From: Hyaloperonospora brassicae
Taxonomy: Eukaryota; Oomycota; Peronosporomycetes; Peronosporales; Peronosporaceae
Assembly (NCBI GenBank): GCA_947650285.1
Contig: CANTFL010000361.1
Coordinates: 62,001-126,000 of the forward strand
Reading direction: 5' to 3'
DNA: 64,000 nt
Below the pieces are notes generated by a model. The model ran no database searches and was not told where the DNA came from. It was given only the letters and a program-made list of their open reading frames with translations. Both the position numbers and the translations under genes were made by a program. The number at the start of each line of letters is the position of its first letter. Position 1 is the stretch's first letter. Positions 44,308-53,669 of this stretch are shown here, one piece after another.

Positions 44308-47300
44308 ATGAACTGCGTCAAGGGCGAGATCCACAACGTGCTCTCGATGATGCGCTTCAACGCCCGCTGGGCCAGCGTCGACCGCTTCACGCAGGAGATC
44401 CCCGCCGCCACGCAGTCGCCCATGATGCGCGCCTTCAAGCAGCTGCACTACGAGCTCCAGTCGGTGGCCGACTTGGCGGACGTGGACACCGTCACGTACC
44501 TGTTGCCGTTTGTTATGGTCATTGAGTCGGACCGCACGAGTGGGTTCATCACCGGTGCGGCCATTTCGGCGATCAACAAGTTCCTCTTGTACGGTCTCAT
44601 CACGTGCGACTCGCTGCGGGCAGATGTAGCCATTAACCGCATCGCAGTGTGCGTCTCCCGGTGCAAATTCGAAGAGACGTATCGAGACGACGACGAAGCC
44701 GTATTGATGAAGTTACTGGAGCTCGTGGAGTACTCCGTTCGCTGTGACGCTGGTCACTTGATTGCTGGCGAGAATCTGTTCAAGATGCTGCAGCTGTGTT
44801 ACAGTATCCGATGTCAGTCCCGATCGTCGATCCACTTGTGCAGGTCGGCGGACAATACCTTGTCCCACTTGGTGCTCACCGTGTTCGACAGGATCGACGA
44901 ATTGGGTTTGCAGCGAAAAAGCAGTCAAGCCGTTGCGCCAATGGTTCCACAGCCGCCGCCAAAAGGAGCTGAGATCGCAACAGGTGATGGACAAGATGAA
45001 AATGAGGCTCCCGAGTACGATGCTAGTCTCGACATTGTAGAGCCACCGGCTTCTGTACCAGTGGAGCCAACGTCGGTTCCTGCAAAAACAGGAGATGCAC
45101 CGTACGGGATCCCGCTGCTGGAACGGATTCTACACTTTATATCAGGACTGATATCGCCGACGGAAAACGAAGAGATGACGTGCGTGCAGGGTTTGAAGCT
45201 CATGAACGTGGTACTCGAGACAGCTGGTACGGGACTTGGCAATCACCCGTGCTTGGTGTCGGTGTTGCAAGGAGATTTGTCAAAGTTCCTGCTGCAAAAC
45301 TCAGAGACCGAGGAGCTAGGCATTCTGTCACTCACGCTGCGTGTTGTGTTCAACCTATTCAACTCGATCAAGGACCACCTGAAAGTCCAGCTGGAAGTGT
45401 TTTTCACGAGTGTTCATATGCGCATCATCGACTCACCGTCGTGCTCGAATGAACAGAAAGAGCTCGCACTGGAATCGTTGCTCGAGTTCTGCCGCGAACC
45501 AGCGCTCATGCTGGATTTGTATATCAATTACGATTGCGATGTGCATTGCACGAACTTGTTCGAGGTGCTGTGCAAGTCGCTGGCGAAGAATTGTCAGTCC
45601 ATGTCGGGCCCTGACGGCAGTCTGAATGCTCTGACGTTGCTGTGTCTCGAAGGCTTGTTAGCAGTCATCGAGTCGATTGCTCAACGGTGCCCTTTGAACG
45701 CCCCCACAACAACCTCAGGATCCGGCGCTTTTGGGCGCAATACAGGTATCTTGAGTCTGAAAGGGTCTGATCTAGCTCGATTTACGGCTGGAACATCCCC
45801 TGGCACTGAAGGCTCATTTAGTGACTTTTCGATGAACGATATTTCGCCAATGTCTTCGGTGCGTGACCTCATGCACCTCGTGATGTCAGGGAGTGAAAGC
45901 GACTCGGACTCGGAGCAGAGTGAACAGGAGAACCTGGTGGATCAACTGGCGTGGCTGCACACGGCTCGCGAACGCACTGCCGAAGTCTTGCAGCAACGCA
46001 AGCGTATCAAAAAGCGCTGTGCGCTGGCAGCGGAAAAGTTCAACCACGATCAGAAGAATTGGATTGCGTATTCACAGCAGATTGGACTGTTGCCAGAAGA
46101 GCTAACACCTGAATCGGTTGCATCGTTCTTGCTGCACACGCCAGGTCTGAACAAGACGCTTATTGGCGACTTCATTGGCGACGGGCCGGTGGAAAAGTAT
46201 CCGTTCAATGCTGCAGTGCGAGACGCTTATGTCGCAATGTTCGATTTCCGTTCGGCCTCGTCGCTCGATGAGGCATTGCGAATGTTCCTGGCTAAGTTTC
46301 GTTTACCGGGTGAAGCACAAAAAATCGATCGCATGATGGAAGCGTTTTCGAAGCAACTGTATTTGCAAGCTGGTGCTTCTGGTCCTCTGGCAGACGCTGA
46401 TGCGGCGTACGTGCTGTCGTTCAGCATCATTATGCTGAACACGGATTTGCACTCCGACCATATTGCAAAGAAGATGACAGTGGAAGAGTTCATTCGCAAC
46501 AACCGCGGAATCAACGCAGGCCAAGATTTACCGGTGGAGTACTTGACAGATCTGTACTATAATATTCTGGAGAAGGAGATCCAGATGCAGCATGACGTGT
46601 CCGACTTTATGGAGTCTCCGTCGTCAACGGTTGACAGGTACTCGATGCAATGGGACGGCGTGTTAAAGCGCTCGAAGAATGTGGTCGGCGCAAGCTTTAC
46701 TTCGAACACGAGTATTCTGAAGGTGCGTGCTGGTCTGTACGAAAAGGACATGTTCAACTTGATCTCCGAAAGCACGATCAAGAGCATATTGCTGGCGTTC
46801 GAAAAGACTTGTGACGTGACGAATATGGAGCGTGCTGCGGAGGGCCTGAGCAATTGTGCCAAAATTATGCTGTACTATGATATGATTGACGAGTTCAACA
46901 AGATTATGGGAGCGCTATCATCGTACTTCCTCACATTTGCTCATGGTATTATGAGTGGCGAGAAAGTGTACGTGCCACCGACTATGCTGAAGCACTCAGC
47001 GTCTTCTCCACTTTCGTCTGCATCGGAGGACCAACATACAGAGGCCAGCGGAGAGCAAGTCGTTCCGTGTCAGGATGATGCTTCTGAAGTCGAGGTTTCG
47101 GTAGCGCAACAGCAGGCTGGAAGCTCAGTAAACGAGGACTTGGCGCTAGGAGGAAAGACTCGTCGTGCGCTACTGTCGCTGAAGATGCTATTCCAGTTTG
47201 TACAAAACAAGAGCGCATACTTTCGCAAAGGCTGGGCGAACGTGATCGAGTGCATGCTCATGTTTAACGAGCTGGATGTGATTCCTACATCATTGGTAGA

Positions 47301-49437
47301 GATCGATGATTTCGTGGATTCGCGTGGCGTGCCGCTGCCTCCGATGCAGGGCGGGATGCCGATGCATACCTCCTCTCCTTCCGATAGCTCGTCCAACCGC
47401 AGACAGGGTGGAACAGGTCTTTCGGGAAAGACCCGTGAACGATCGAGACGTCAAGCTGAGCGCCAAGCCGCTATCCGAAGTCGTATGAAACGCATGACTC
47501 AGGCTAGTCAGGGCACTTCGTATGGAAGTCACGGACAGAACGTCAACAGTGGATCCCTCTGGGGCTCGTTGTCGTACTACCTCTGGGCAGAGGAGGAAAA
47601 AGTTGACAAGAGCTTCTCGTTGATTAACGAGATGCTTCGTGAAGAGGTGTTGAAGCTCGGTGGCGGTATCCTCGAAAAAGAGAATTGGCTGCGTTTGACT
47701 CGTAAATTGCAGGAGGAAGCATTGACGAGCTTGTTGGAGACGCTGGTCTCGTGTCGCGATCCATTTAAGTGCATTGTGCAGCCGTCTGATTCCGGTGTGG
47801 ATGCCATGATGCAGGAAAACGCGATCCTTGTACTGGAGCTGAGCGTGGACATTATCTTGGTCAACTCGAACCGTATTTTGCAGCTCAACTTGTGGGACTC
47901 GTTCCATCTGTATGCCAAGCGCATTCTTTCGACCCCGTTGAGCGAGCTGCGCATGCAGGGACTCGTTGAACGTGTGGTAGTGCACATTTTGCGAGTCAGT
48001 ATCCGACTCTTTCACGACGAGCAGGTGCGTCCCAAACTCATGGCGACGCTCGAGCTCCTTTTGACACTGAACCGGGAAATGTACAAGGCGCTGAGCGACC
48101 GGCTGTCGTCCGGTATCACAATGTTGCTCAAGGCGAACCTCGTGTACATGCACAACTTTCACGACTGGGAGGTGCTCTTGGGCATCTTGCACAATGTGGT
48201 CGAGTATATCAACAGTCGCTCAGCTTGTTGGGAAAGTGTGGTAGTGCTAGTCGAAGGAAAGCACTTGCATGATGGCAACTTTCCGTTCTGGATGTCTCTT
48301 TGCTGCGCGTTTGTTCAGCACCGGACGTCGTATGCTGTTGACGCGTTGAAGCTTCTCGAAGGACTGGCTAACAGTGACAGCACGTATAAAATGACTGGCA
48401 GCTCGTGGCTAGAAGTGATGCGAGTGATGCTTGACTATCTGGACGATGCTCGACTCCCAGTAGGAAGGACCGCTTGGGAGTGCCTGCGCAACTCGCTACT
48501 TCTCCCCGGTGTGCCGATCGCCAAGGACACGTGGAACAAATGCTTTGACGAGATCATCTTTGCGTTTGACGATCAGGTCAACGACAGCACTGTGAAGATG
48601 GCGCGTGACGCTCCTCTGTACAGCATCACGCTCTTGTCCAAGACGTTCCTCCACAACTTGAACGTACTGATGGAATTATCGGACTTCCCAGATCTGTGGC
48701 TGAAAGTGTTGCGTCGTCTTGCAAACAAACTGGTCGCACCAAACTCGTCTTCGACGCGATTGCAGCACTCGAGTGTTGTATTCGAGACGACGTTGCAGTC
48801 GTTGTACAACCTGCTGCTTGTGCTGAAGGCCGAAGATATTCTCGAGCGGGCGAGCACCGAGGATAGTACGCAGACGCTGTTTGACGAAACATGCGCTGTC
48901 ATCGACGCCGTGTGTCCACATCTGAAAGAGCAGCTGGGTCTGAGTCCCGGTGCAAGCACGGCCGATGCAAGCACGACGGCAACATCAGCCAACAGCAGTG
49001 AGCAAGAGAGTGAGCGCCCCCTTGTCGACGTCGTGGCCGATAAACCGCTCGATAGCGCAGAGGATCCAGAGGCTTTGGTGGCGACTGCTGAACACGACAA
49101 CGGGATCGAGTCTGAGGATGTTCCGACCGGAGGACGTGGGACCGGTGCGATTCACGATGAGGCTCAAGCCGTTCCGGCGGCTAAAGAGGAGATCGCTGCA
49201 GGGCACGATGTTGAAGTTGCTGCACCGATCGACGCGCCACATCTCCACTCCGAGTCACGCGATCGCAACGACGGAAACAAGTCAGAGCCAATCGCCGCTG
49301 GAGCATCGACTCGGGGCAACCAGCTACCGTCTGCAGGATCGCCACTCGACGCGGTGGTGGGGCTCAGTGGCCATGAGACGTGTGGGATCAAGGTCACGGG
49401 CGGCGTCATTGTGGACGAGATCACGGAAGCTGTTTGA
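44308..49437 (+). CDS. GBF1/GNOM-type large Arf guanine nucleotide exchange factor
   Basis: A single exon of 1709 residues. The start (MNCVKGEIHNVLSMMRFNARW) is typical of the GBF1/Gea/GNOM branch and begins the DCB region, followed by the HUS region. The Sec7 domain lies at about residues 550-765. The catalytic glutamate is E669 in FRLPGEAQKI, and the Arf-binding loop is AYVLSFSIIMLNTDLH. HDS-type helical repeats fill the C-terminal half, and the last 170 residues are low-complexity and acidic. It exchanges GDP for GTP on Arf at the Golgi/ER-Golgi interface to recruit coats. At the brefeldin-contact positions it has Phe705, Ser706, Asp713 and Met723. Large size in one exon is normal for oomycetes. 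Confidence 0.95.
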   Translation: MNCVKGEIHNVLSMMRFNARWASVDRFTQEIPAATQSPMMRAFKQLHYELQSVADLADVDTVTYLLPFVMVIESDRTSGFITGAAISAINKFLLYGLITCDSLRADVAINRIAVCVSRCKFEETYRDDDEAVLMKLLELVEYSVRCDAGHLIAGENLFKMLQLCYSIRCQSRSSIHLCRSADNTLSHLVLTVFDRIDELGLQRKSSQAVAPMVPQPPPKGAEIATGDGQDENEAPEYDASLDIVEPPASVPVEPTSVPAKTGDAPYGIPLLERILHFISGLISPTENEEMTCVQGLKLMNVVLETAGTGLGNHPCLVSVLQGDLSKFLLQNSETEELGILSLTLRVVFNLFNSIKDHLKVQLEVFFTSVHMRIIDSPSCSNEQKELALESLLEFCREPALMLDLYINYDCDVHCTNLFEVLCKSLAKNCQSMSGPDGSLNALTLLCLEGLLAVIESIAQRCPLNAPTTTSGSGAFGRNTGILSLKGSDLARFTAGTSPGTEGSFSDFSMNDISPMSSVRDLMHLVMSGSESDSDSEQSEQENLVDQLAWLHTARERTAEVLQQRKRIKKRCALAAEKFNHDQKNWIAYSQQIGLLPEELTPESVASFLLHTPGLNKTLIGDFIGDGPVEKYPFNAAVRDAYVAMFDFRSASSLDEALRMFLAKFRLPGEAQKIDRMMEAFSKQLYLQAGASGPLADADAAYVLSFSIIMLNTDLHSDHIAKKMTVEEFIRNNRGINAGQDLPVEYLTDLYYNILEKEIQMQHDVSDFMESPSSTVDRYSMQWDGVLKRSKNVVGASFTSNTSILKVRAGLYEKDMFNLISESTIKSILLAFEKTCDVTNMERAAEGLSNCAKIMLYYDMIDEFNKIMGALSSYFLTFAHGIMSGEKVYVPPTMLKHSASSPLSSASEDQHTEASGEQVVPCQDDASEVEVSVAQQQAGSSVNEDLALGGKTRRALLSLKMLFQFVQNKSAYFRKGWANVIECMLMFNELDVIPTSLVEIDDFVDSRGVPLPPMQGGMPMHTSSPSDSSSNRRQGGTGLSGKTRERSRRQAERQAAIRSRMKRMTQASQGTSYGSHGQNVNSGSLWGSLSYYLWAEEEKVDKSFSLINEMLREEVLKLGGGILEKENWLRLTRKLQEEALTSLLETLVSCRDPFKCIVQPSDSGVDAMMQENAILVLELSVDIILVNSNRILQLNLWDSFHLYAKRILSTPLSELRMQGLVERVVVHILRVSIRLFHDEQVRPKLMATLELLLTLNREMYKALSDRLSSGITMLLKANLVYMHNFHDWEVLLGILHNVVEYINSRSACWESVVVLVEGKHLHDGNFPFWMSLCCAFVQHRTSYAVDALKLLEGLANSDSTYKMTGSSWLEVMRVMLDYLDDARLPVGRTAWECLRNSLLLPGVPIAKDTWNKCFDEIIFAFDDQVNDSTVKMARDAPLYSITLLSKTFLHNLNVLMELSDFPDLWLKVLRRLANKLVAPNSSSTRLQHSSVVFETTLQSLYNLLLVLKAEDILERASTEDSTQTLFDETCAVIDAVCPHLKEQLGLSPGASTADASTTATSANSSEQESERPLVDVVADKPLDSAEDPEALVATAEHDNGIESEDVPTGGRGTGAIHDEAQAVPAAKEEIAAGHDVEVAAPIDAPHLHSESRDRNDGNKSEPIAAGASTRGNQLPSAGSPLDAVVGLSGHETCGIKVTGGVIVDEITEAV

Positions 49438-49600
49438 GGGGCTCGTGGTACGTGTGGTGCACGTGAGTTTGGGCCTAGGCAGGTTGCGTAACCGGTGGAC
49501 CACACTAAGTTCGGAAGGATATTTCGTCGCCCTGCCGCCTCATTTCTCAATACGCGTCCCAGGATAGACCCACTCGACCGGACGAGAGCCGCGCGTCGCT

Positions 49601-51214
49601 ATGTCCAGCGAGCCAGTGAGCGCCGCAGCGCGCGACGTCGCCGCTTCGGTCGTCCTGTCGACGTCTGCCGCACTTCCAGCAAAGCCCAAGAAGCTTAGAG
49701 TGGCCGCAGCAGTTGTTGCAGCAACTCACACCGCGGACGAGTACGACCTGAGCACCTGGAGCGGCGACCATCCGTACTTGAGCGTGCTGTACAAGCGCAT
49801 GCGGTCGCACCGCAAGAAGCTCGAGAAGATCAAAGCGCTGGAGCAGGCGCAAGCGACGGACGGCAAAGTGCTGAACGCGCAGCAAGTGGCGCTCATGAGC
49901 ACCAAAGGGGCGTTGACGAAGCTGGTGGCCGAGCTCGAGATGCTGCGGGAGCAGTTTGTCGGCGTCTACCGACTCGAACTGCAGCAAGTGGAGCAGCCGA
50001 AGCAAGTGGCGGTGCAGCCGACGACAACGACTCTTGAGTCGGTGGAACAGGTGGATGCAGCACGAGAGTGCAACGAGTCGGTGCAGCCAACTGACGGACG
50101 TGCCGACGTGGACGAGAGAGACGTGCAACAAGTGGAGAAAGAGCCAGTTGCAGTGGCTGTGGTCGAGCAGGAGACTGTGGACTCGGATGGCTTTGCCAGT
50201 GTATACGAACTGCTGAAGACGCTGCACGTAGTGAATCTGCACCAAGCGCTTGGCAAAGAGGTGCCCATGGTGCTGGACTTTTTCTCCAAGGTGGTGCTGG
50301 GCAACACGCGTCCTCCGGCAGAGTTGTCGTACGAGGAGAACTTGCTCGAGTCTTTGGAGGAAGCCAAGAAGTATCTGACGGCGAGCGGTAAGGTGTTTGC
50401 CTGTGATACGACGTACTGCGATCTGCGCGCGTTTGTGGACCAGTTGGCGGCCATTTCGTCGAAAGCGTCGAGTGGGACAGAGGTGGCCGAGGCGGTGGAG
50501 GACGTAGAGAACGTTGCTGCTGTAGTTGACGAGACCCCGGACGTTCCTGTTGTGCCTGCTGAGATCAACACGATGCCGCAGATCAGTTTCTTTACCGAGT
50601 CGCAGCTTGAAGTGGAGCTGGCGGATGAAGTTGTTGCCGAAACTGCAGTAGCTGAAGGGCACGTGGACGCCACGGAAAGTGTGGCTGCGGATGCTGAGGA
50701 CGAACGCAGGATGGAAGTGCACGAGCAGAACGGCGTCCCGACCGAGAAACAGGCTGACGTTTCAGTCCAGCCGCCGTTGTTGTCAGAGTCAGCGCCTGCA
50801 GCTCCCATCTCGTTTGCAGCGGTCACTACTGCCGGCATACCCGATAAGCACAGACTGTCGCCGGCAGCTTCACTGGGCTCATCGGACAACGACAAGAAGG
50901 AGCTTGGACCGAGAGGAAGCAGTTTGCCAGGCAAGACCCCTCGTCGCCGCGGCCAGGAGCGCTGGAAAGAGAAGGATAGTAATAGCAATAGCGGTGGCAG
51001 CAAGTCGGGCAATGGATCGCCGACGAACGGGAACAGGCCGCGTCGTACTCGCGCAGCACGCACGAACGACGAAGCCGGTGCTGCACCGGGCGGCCGACGC
51101 AGCGGATCGAAAGAAGACGGCGGACGTTTCCGCGTTTCCCGTGGCGTGCGAAAGCAGAACCAGTCGCCCCAGCAGCAGCAGCACACGGGCTCTTTGCTTG
51201 CCCCACACGCATGA
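49601..51214 (+). CDS. Caprin-like protein
   Basis: 537 residues in one exon, 163 bp after the Arf-GEF stop on the same strand. Residues about 65-130 form a basic then amphipathic coiled coil (KKLEKIKALEQAQ, then NAQQVALMSTKGALTKLV). After an acidic stretch, residues 190-265 (VYELLKTLHVVNLHQALG, then ENLLESLEEAKKYL) form a second helical block. The two blocks resemble the caprin homology region HR1. The C-terminal 130 residues are Gly/Arg/Ser/Gln-rich with GRRSGSKEDGGRFR, like RNA-binding tails. Animal caprins bind mRNA and take part in stress granules. The same role here is inference, and the similarity is moderate. Confidence 0.65.
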   Translation: MSSEPVSAAARDVAASVVLSTSAALPAKPKKLRVAAAVVAATHTADEYDLSTWSGDHPYLSVLYKRMRSHRKKLEKIKALEQAQATDGKVLNAQQVALMSTKGALTKLVAELEMLREQFVGVYRLELQQVEQPKQVAVQPTTTTLESVEQVDAARECNESVQPTDGRADVDERDVQQVEKEPVAVAVVEQETVDSDGFASVYELLKTLHVVNLHQALGKEVPMVLDFFSKVVLGNTRPPAELSYEENLLESLEEAKKYLTASGKVFACDTTYCDLRAFVDQLAAISSKASSGTEVAEAVEDVENVAAVVDETPDVPVVPAEINTMPQISFFTESQLEVELADEVVAETAVAEGHVDATESVAADAEDERRMEVHEQNGVPTEKQADVSVQPPLLSESAPAAPISFAAVTTAGIPDKHRLSPAASLGSSDNDKKELGPRGSSLPGKTPRRRGQERWKEKDSNSNSGGSKSGNGSPTNGNRPRRTRAARTNDEAGAAPGGRRSGSKEDGGRFRVSRGVRKQNQSPQQQQHTGSLLAPHA

Positions 51215-51917
51215 GACTGACGTGTGCACACGAACGCGAGCAGTGTCGGAGCGACGCGTCCCCAGCGCCTGAGCTTGCAACGGACACTTGACGAGGTGGA
51301 TGCGTCGTGAGGTGGAGTGCGTGGCAGCGCCGAGTGGTAGAGCGGTGCTCTGGAGGACGCTCGTAGCTGCTGGTGGTCGGGAGGGACCAGTGATGATATC
51401 GCGTGTTCGTGGGCAGGCGGTCAGTTGCTCGGCAGATCAGTTAACACGGTGCCGCCGTCTCTTTGCATTGGTGTTTGCGAGTCCCCGTACGGTTGACCGC
51501 TGCTGCCCCTGCTAGATGGTCGCTATGACATCAGGTGTGGCAGGGGCACGTCGCCGCGTGCTTGTCCTGATGTCGTCTGCTTGACAAAACCTGCGAGTTT
51601 CGTACGCGACCGAGCGACAGATAAAAGTGGAACTACATGTCTGCAACACGACTACTGCCATCAGCGAGCTCAGCGTCCGGCTCAAAAAAACACTTTGCGA
51701 TAGAACGTGTGTGGTTGGTTTGTACCACCGGACGACCCGCTCCGTTTTTTCGCCGTGCTTGGTTTGTATTCCGCACCATAAAACCCGTTTCTGCACCATA
51801 AAGTCCGTTCCCGCACGATAAAACCAGTTCCGCACGATAAAACCAGTCGTGTTCTCCAACCACATTCGTCCACTTGTGCACAATAATTGGTCGGGCCATC
51901 TGATTCCCTCGGGCACC
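51215..51917. other. Intergenic region upstream of the DHHC gene
   Basis: No gene seen. A four-copy tandem repeat (51771-51848) lies just before the DHHC start codon. The reading frame of the DHHC gene is open back to 51849, but the ATG at 51918 is the better start. Confidence 0.55.
51771..51848 (+). repeat. Four-copy tandem repeat of about 20 bp upstream of the DHHC gene
   Basis: Units at 51771, 51791, 51811 and 51830 follow the pattern CCGCACNATAAAACCNGTT. The last two units are nearly identical. It ends 70 bp before the ATG at 51918, in the likely promoter or 5' leader. Confidence 0.8.
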
Positions 51918-52688
51918 ATGACGAAGGCCTATGTCGCTGTCGCTCTTGGACTTATGCTGCTCAAAGTGTGCACGTGGGCCGTCCTGCTGCGCCCGCACGT
52001 CAGTCTCCTGCTCAACAGTCTCTACTGTACAGCCACTGCATTCATGTTCTGGAGCTACGCACAGGCGCTGCGCCATTGGCCCCCAACAAGAGCCGAAGAG
52101 AGACCTCCTCGCACACGTCCGCCGCGTCCCTTGGACCTGCCCGAGCCATTCACCCGCTACTGCGAGCGCTGTGACGCCGACAAAGCTGCAGACGTTCATC
52201 ACTGCTCCGTGTGCCATCGATGCGTCTACCGCATGGACCACCACTGCCCCTGGACGGGCACTTGTGTGGCGTGGCGCAACAAAAAGGTCTTCCTGCTCTT
52301 CCTCCTGTACACGTCCCTGAGCTGCTGGGCATTTAACCTCATGGCTTCTCGCGCAATAAGAGCCGCAGTGGCCACGACCACAAGTGCCGCGTGGCTGCTC
52401 AAGTGTGGCTGGATCTTGACGCTGAGCATCGGCTCGCTGCTTGCGGGGTACTTTGTCTTTCATCTGTGGCTGCTGCGAGAAGGCAAGACGACACTGGAGT
52501 TTCTCACTGGAAAGCCCGGCGAGCTGGTCGACTGCAGCTTCAAGCACAATGTGACAGTGTACTTCGGCCGTGCCATGTGGGAGTGGTGGATACCGACAAC
52601 GCCGATACTGGATGCTGCAATAGCGGGAAGAGAACGTGATGAGGCCGATGAACGCGAGACGCTAGCACAGCTTGTTGTAACGGAATAG
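51918..52688 (+). CDS. DHHC-type protein S-palmitoyltransferase
   Basis: 256 residues from the ATG at 51918. Two N-terminal membrane segments (about residues 5-25 and 28-50) are followed by the cysteine-rich domain. Its C-x2-C pairs, HHCSVCHRCV, and the catalytic Asp107-His-His-Cys110 are intact, followed by PWTGTCVAWRN. Two more membrane segments lie at about 122-140 and 160-182. A TTxE-like motif (KTTLEFL) follows, as in active family members. The enzyme attaches palmitate to cysteines of target proteins at internal membranes. Targets are unknown. It converges with the bromodomain gene, 97 bp away. Confidence 0.93.
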   Translation: MTKAYVAVALGLMLLKVCTWAVLLRPHVSLLLNSLYCTATAFMFWSYAQALRHWPPTRAEERPPRTRPPRPLDLPEPFTRYCERCDADKAADVHHCSVCHRCVYRMDHHCPWTGTCVAWRNKKVFLLFLLYTSLSCWAFNLMASRAIRAAVATTTSAAWLLKCGWILTLSIGSLLAGYFVFHLWLLREGKTTLEFLTGKPGELVDCSFKHNVTVYFGRAMWEWWIPTTPILDAAIAGRERDEADERETLAQLVVTE

Positions 52689-52785
52689 CCAAAGAGAGAC
52701 TTGTTAATGGGCCATGCTTTACCTGCTGGATCAGTACCAACCTGCGGCTCTGCCTTCGAGCTGCTTGGCAACAACGGGGGTCAAC

Positions 52786-53669
52786 TTACTTCTCCTTCTT
52801 CTTTTCCTTGCGCTTCTTCTTGTCTTTCTTGCGCTTCTTGCGCTCCTGATGCAGCTCGTCAAACATTTTCTTGTACGTCGACAGCTTCGACTCGTAGAGT
52901 CGCTCAATCTCGATGGCCATCTGGTGCACCGGTTCGCCCACGCGGTTGAATGTCTTGGCGTTGGCAGCCATGAGCTTAATGTCCGTCGTAAACTGGTCGA
53001 TCTTCGTGTACTCTGCACGCTCGACTTTCTCCTTCATTCGGGTCAAGTCCATGGGACTCTTGACATAGTCAAAGTAGTTGGGCACGCCGAGCCGCTTGCA
53101 ATTGTCCTTTGTGAATTTTTGCAAAAAAGGGTTCCCTGGCTTGCCACTAACCACCCAGCCCGTCCACGTAAGTGCCCGCAGCTCTGCCACAAGCGGCGCC
53201 AGCAGCTTCTGCAGCATGGCTGCGTCTTCCCTCTCTCGCTTCCGCTTCTTCTTTTCCTTCTTCTCTCGGCGATCCTTATCGTCTTTCGACTTTCCCTTTT
53301 GTTTTTCGGCATGACCCGCTCGTTCAGTATCCGTGGGAGGCGGCGTGTGGATCAATCCTGGCGTCTTCCCACCATGCAGTGGATGCAGCACGGGCCCGCT
53401 CTTGCTGCCCCCTGCCGGCAATTGCAGTGCACTCTTGACCGTACTCTCCGGCAGTGGCTCAATGGGGCGATCAAACGGCACGCCTTCCAGCAGCGCCATC
53501 AAATCTCCTCTGGTCTCGTTCGTCGGCGTCAACGAGTCTCGTGCCTCGCCGAGGCCACGCAGCAAATGGTGATACGAGCTCGGCAACGTTGTCTCGGTCA
53601 TCTTGGCCAGGTGCGGCTCTAGTTTGTAGTAGCTCATCAGATTGCAATAGTCGACGCCATCCGTTTCGA
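52786..53669 (-). CDS. Bromodomain protein with possible MED19-like N-terminus (5' exon unresolved)
   Basis: The coding sequence is open to 53669, where a CTGCAG acceptor suggests an intron; no convincing first exon was found. The first ATG inside is at 53636. The N-terminal part (NLMSYYKLEPH, then LP and a Leu/Gly-rich helix) resembles Mediator subunit MED19, as does the Lys-rich GKSKDDKDRREKKEKKK region after it. The bromodomain follows: NYFDYVKSPMDLTRMKEKV, then an FTTDIKLMAANAKTFN block with the acetyl-lysine-binding Asn, and PVHQMAIEIERLYE. A very Lys-rich tail ends the protein. Bromodomains read acetylated histones; MED19 links Mediator to RNA polymerase II. The bromodomain call is firm and the MED19 part is tentative. 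Confidence 0.85.

Noticed and set aside
47290..48192. 300-codon minus-strand frame inside the Arf-GEF gene
   Set aside because: Antisense to the HDS region; composition typical of a shadow.
49547..51231. Long minus-strand frames (391 and 421 codons) opposite the caprin-like gene
   Set aside because: Low-complexity shadows (Leu/His/Arg-rich or Ser/Thr-rich) of a repetitive, GC-biased coding region.
51318..51352. tRNA A-box-like sequence (GAGTGGTAGAGCGG)
   Set aside because: No B-box or acceptor stem follows at the right distance.
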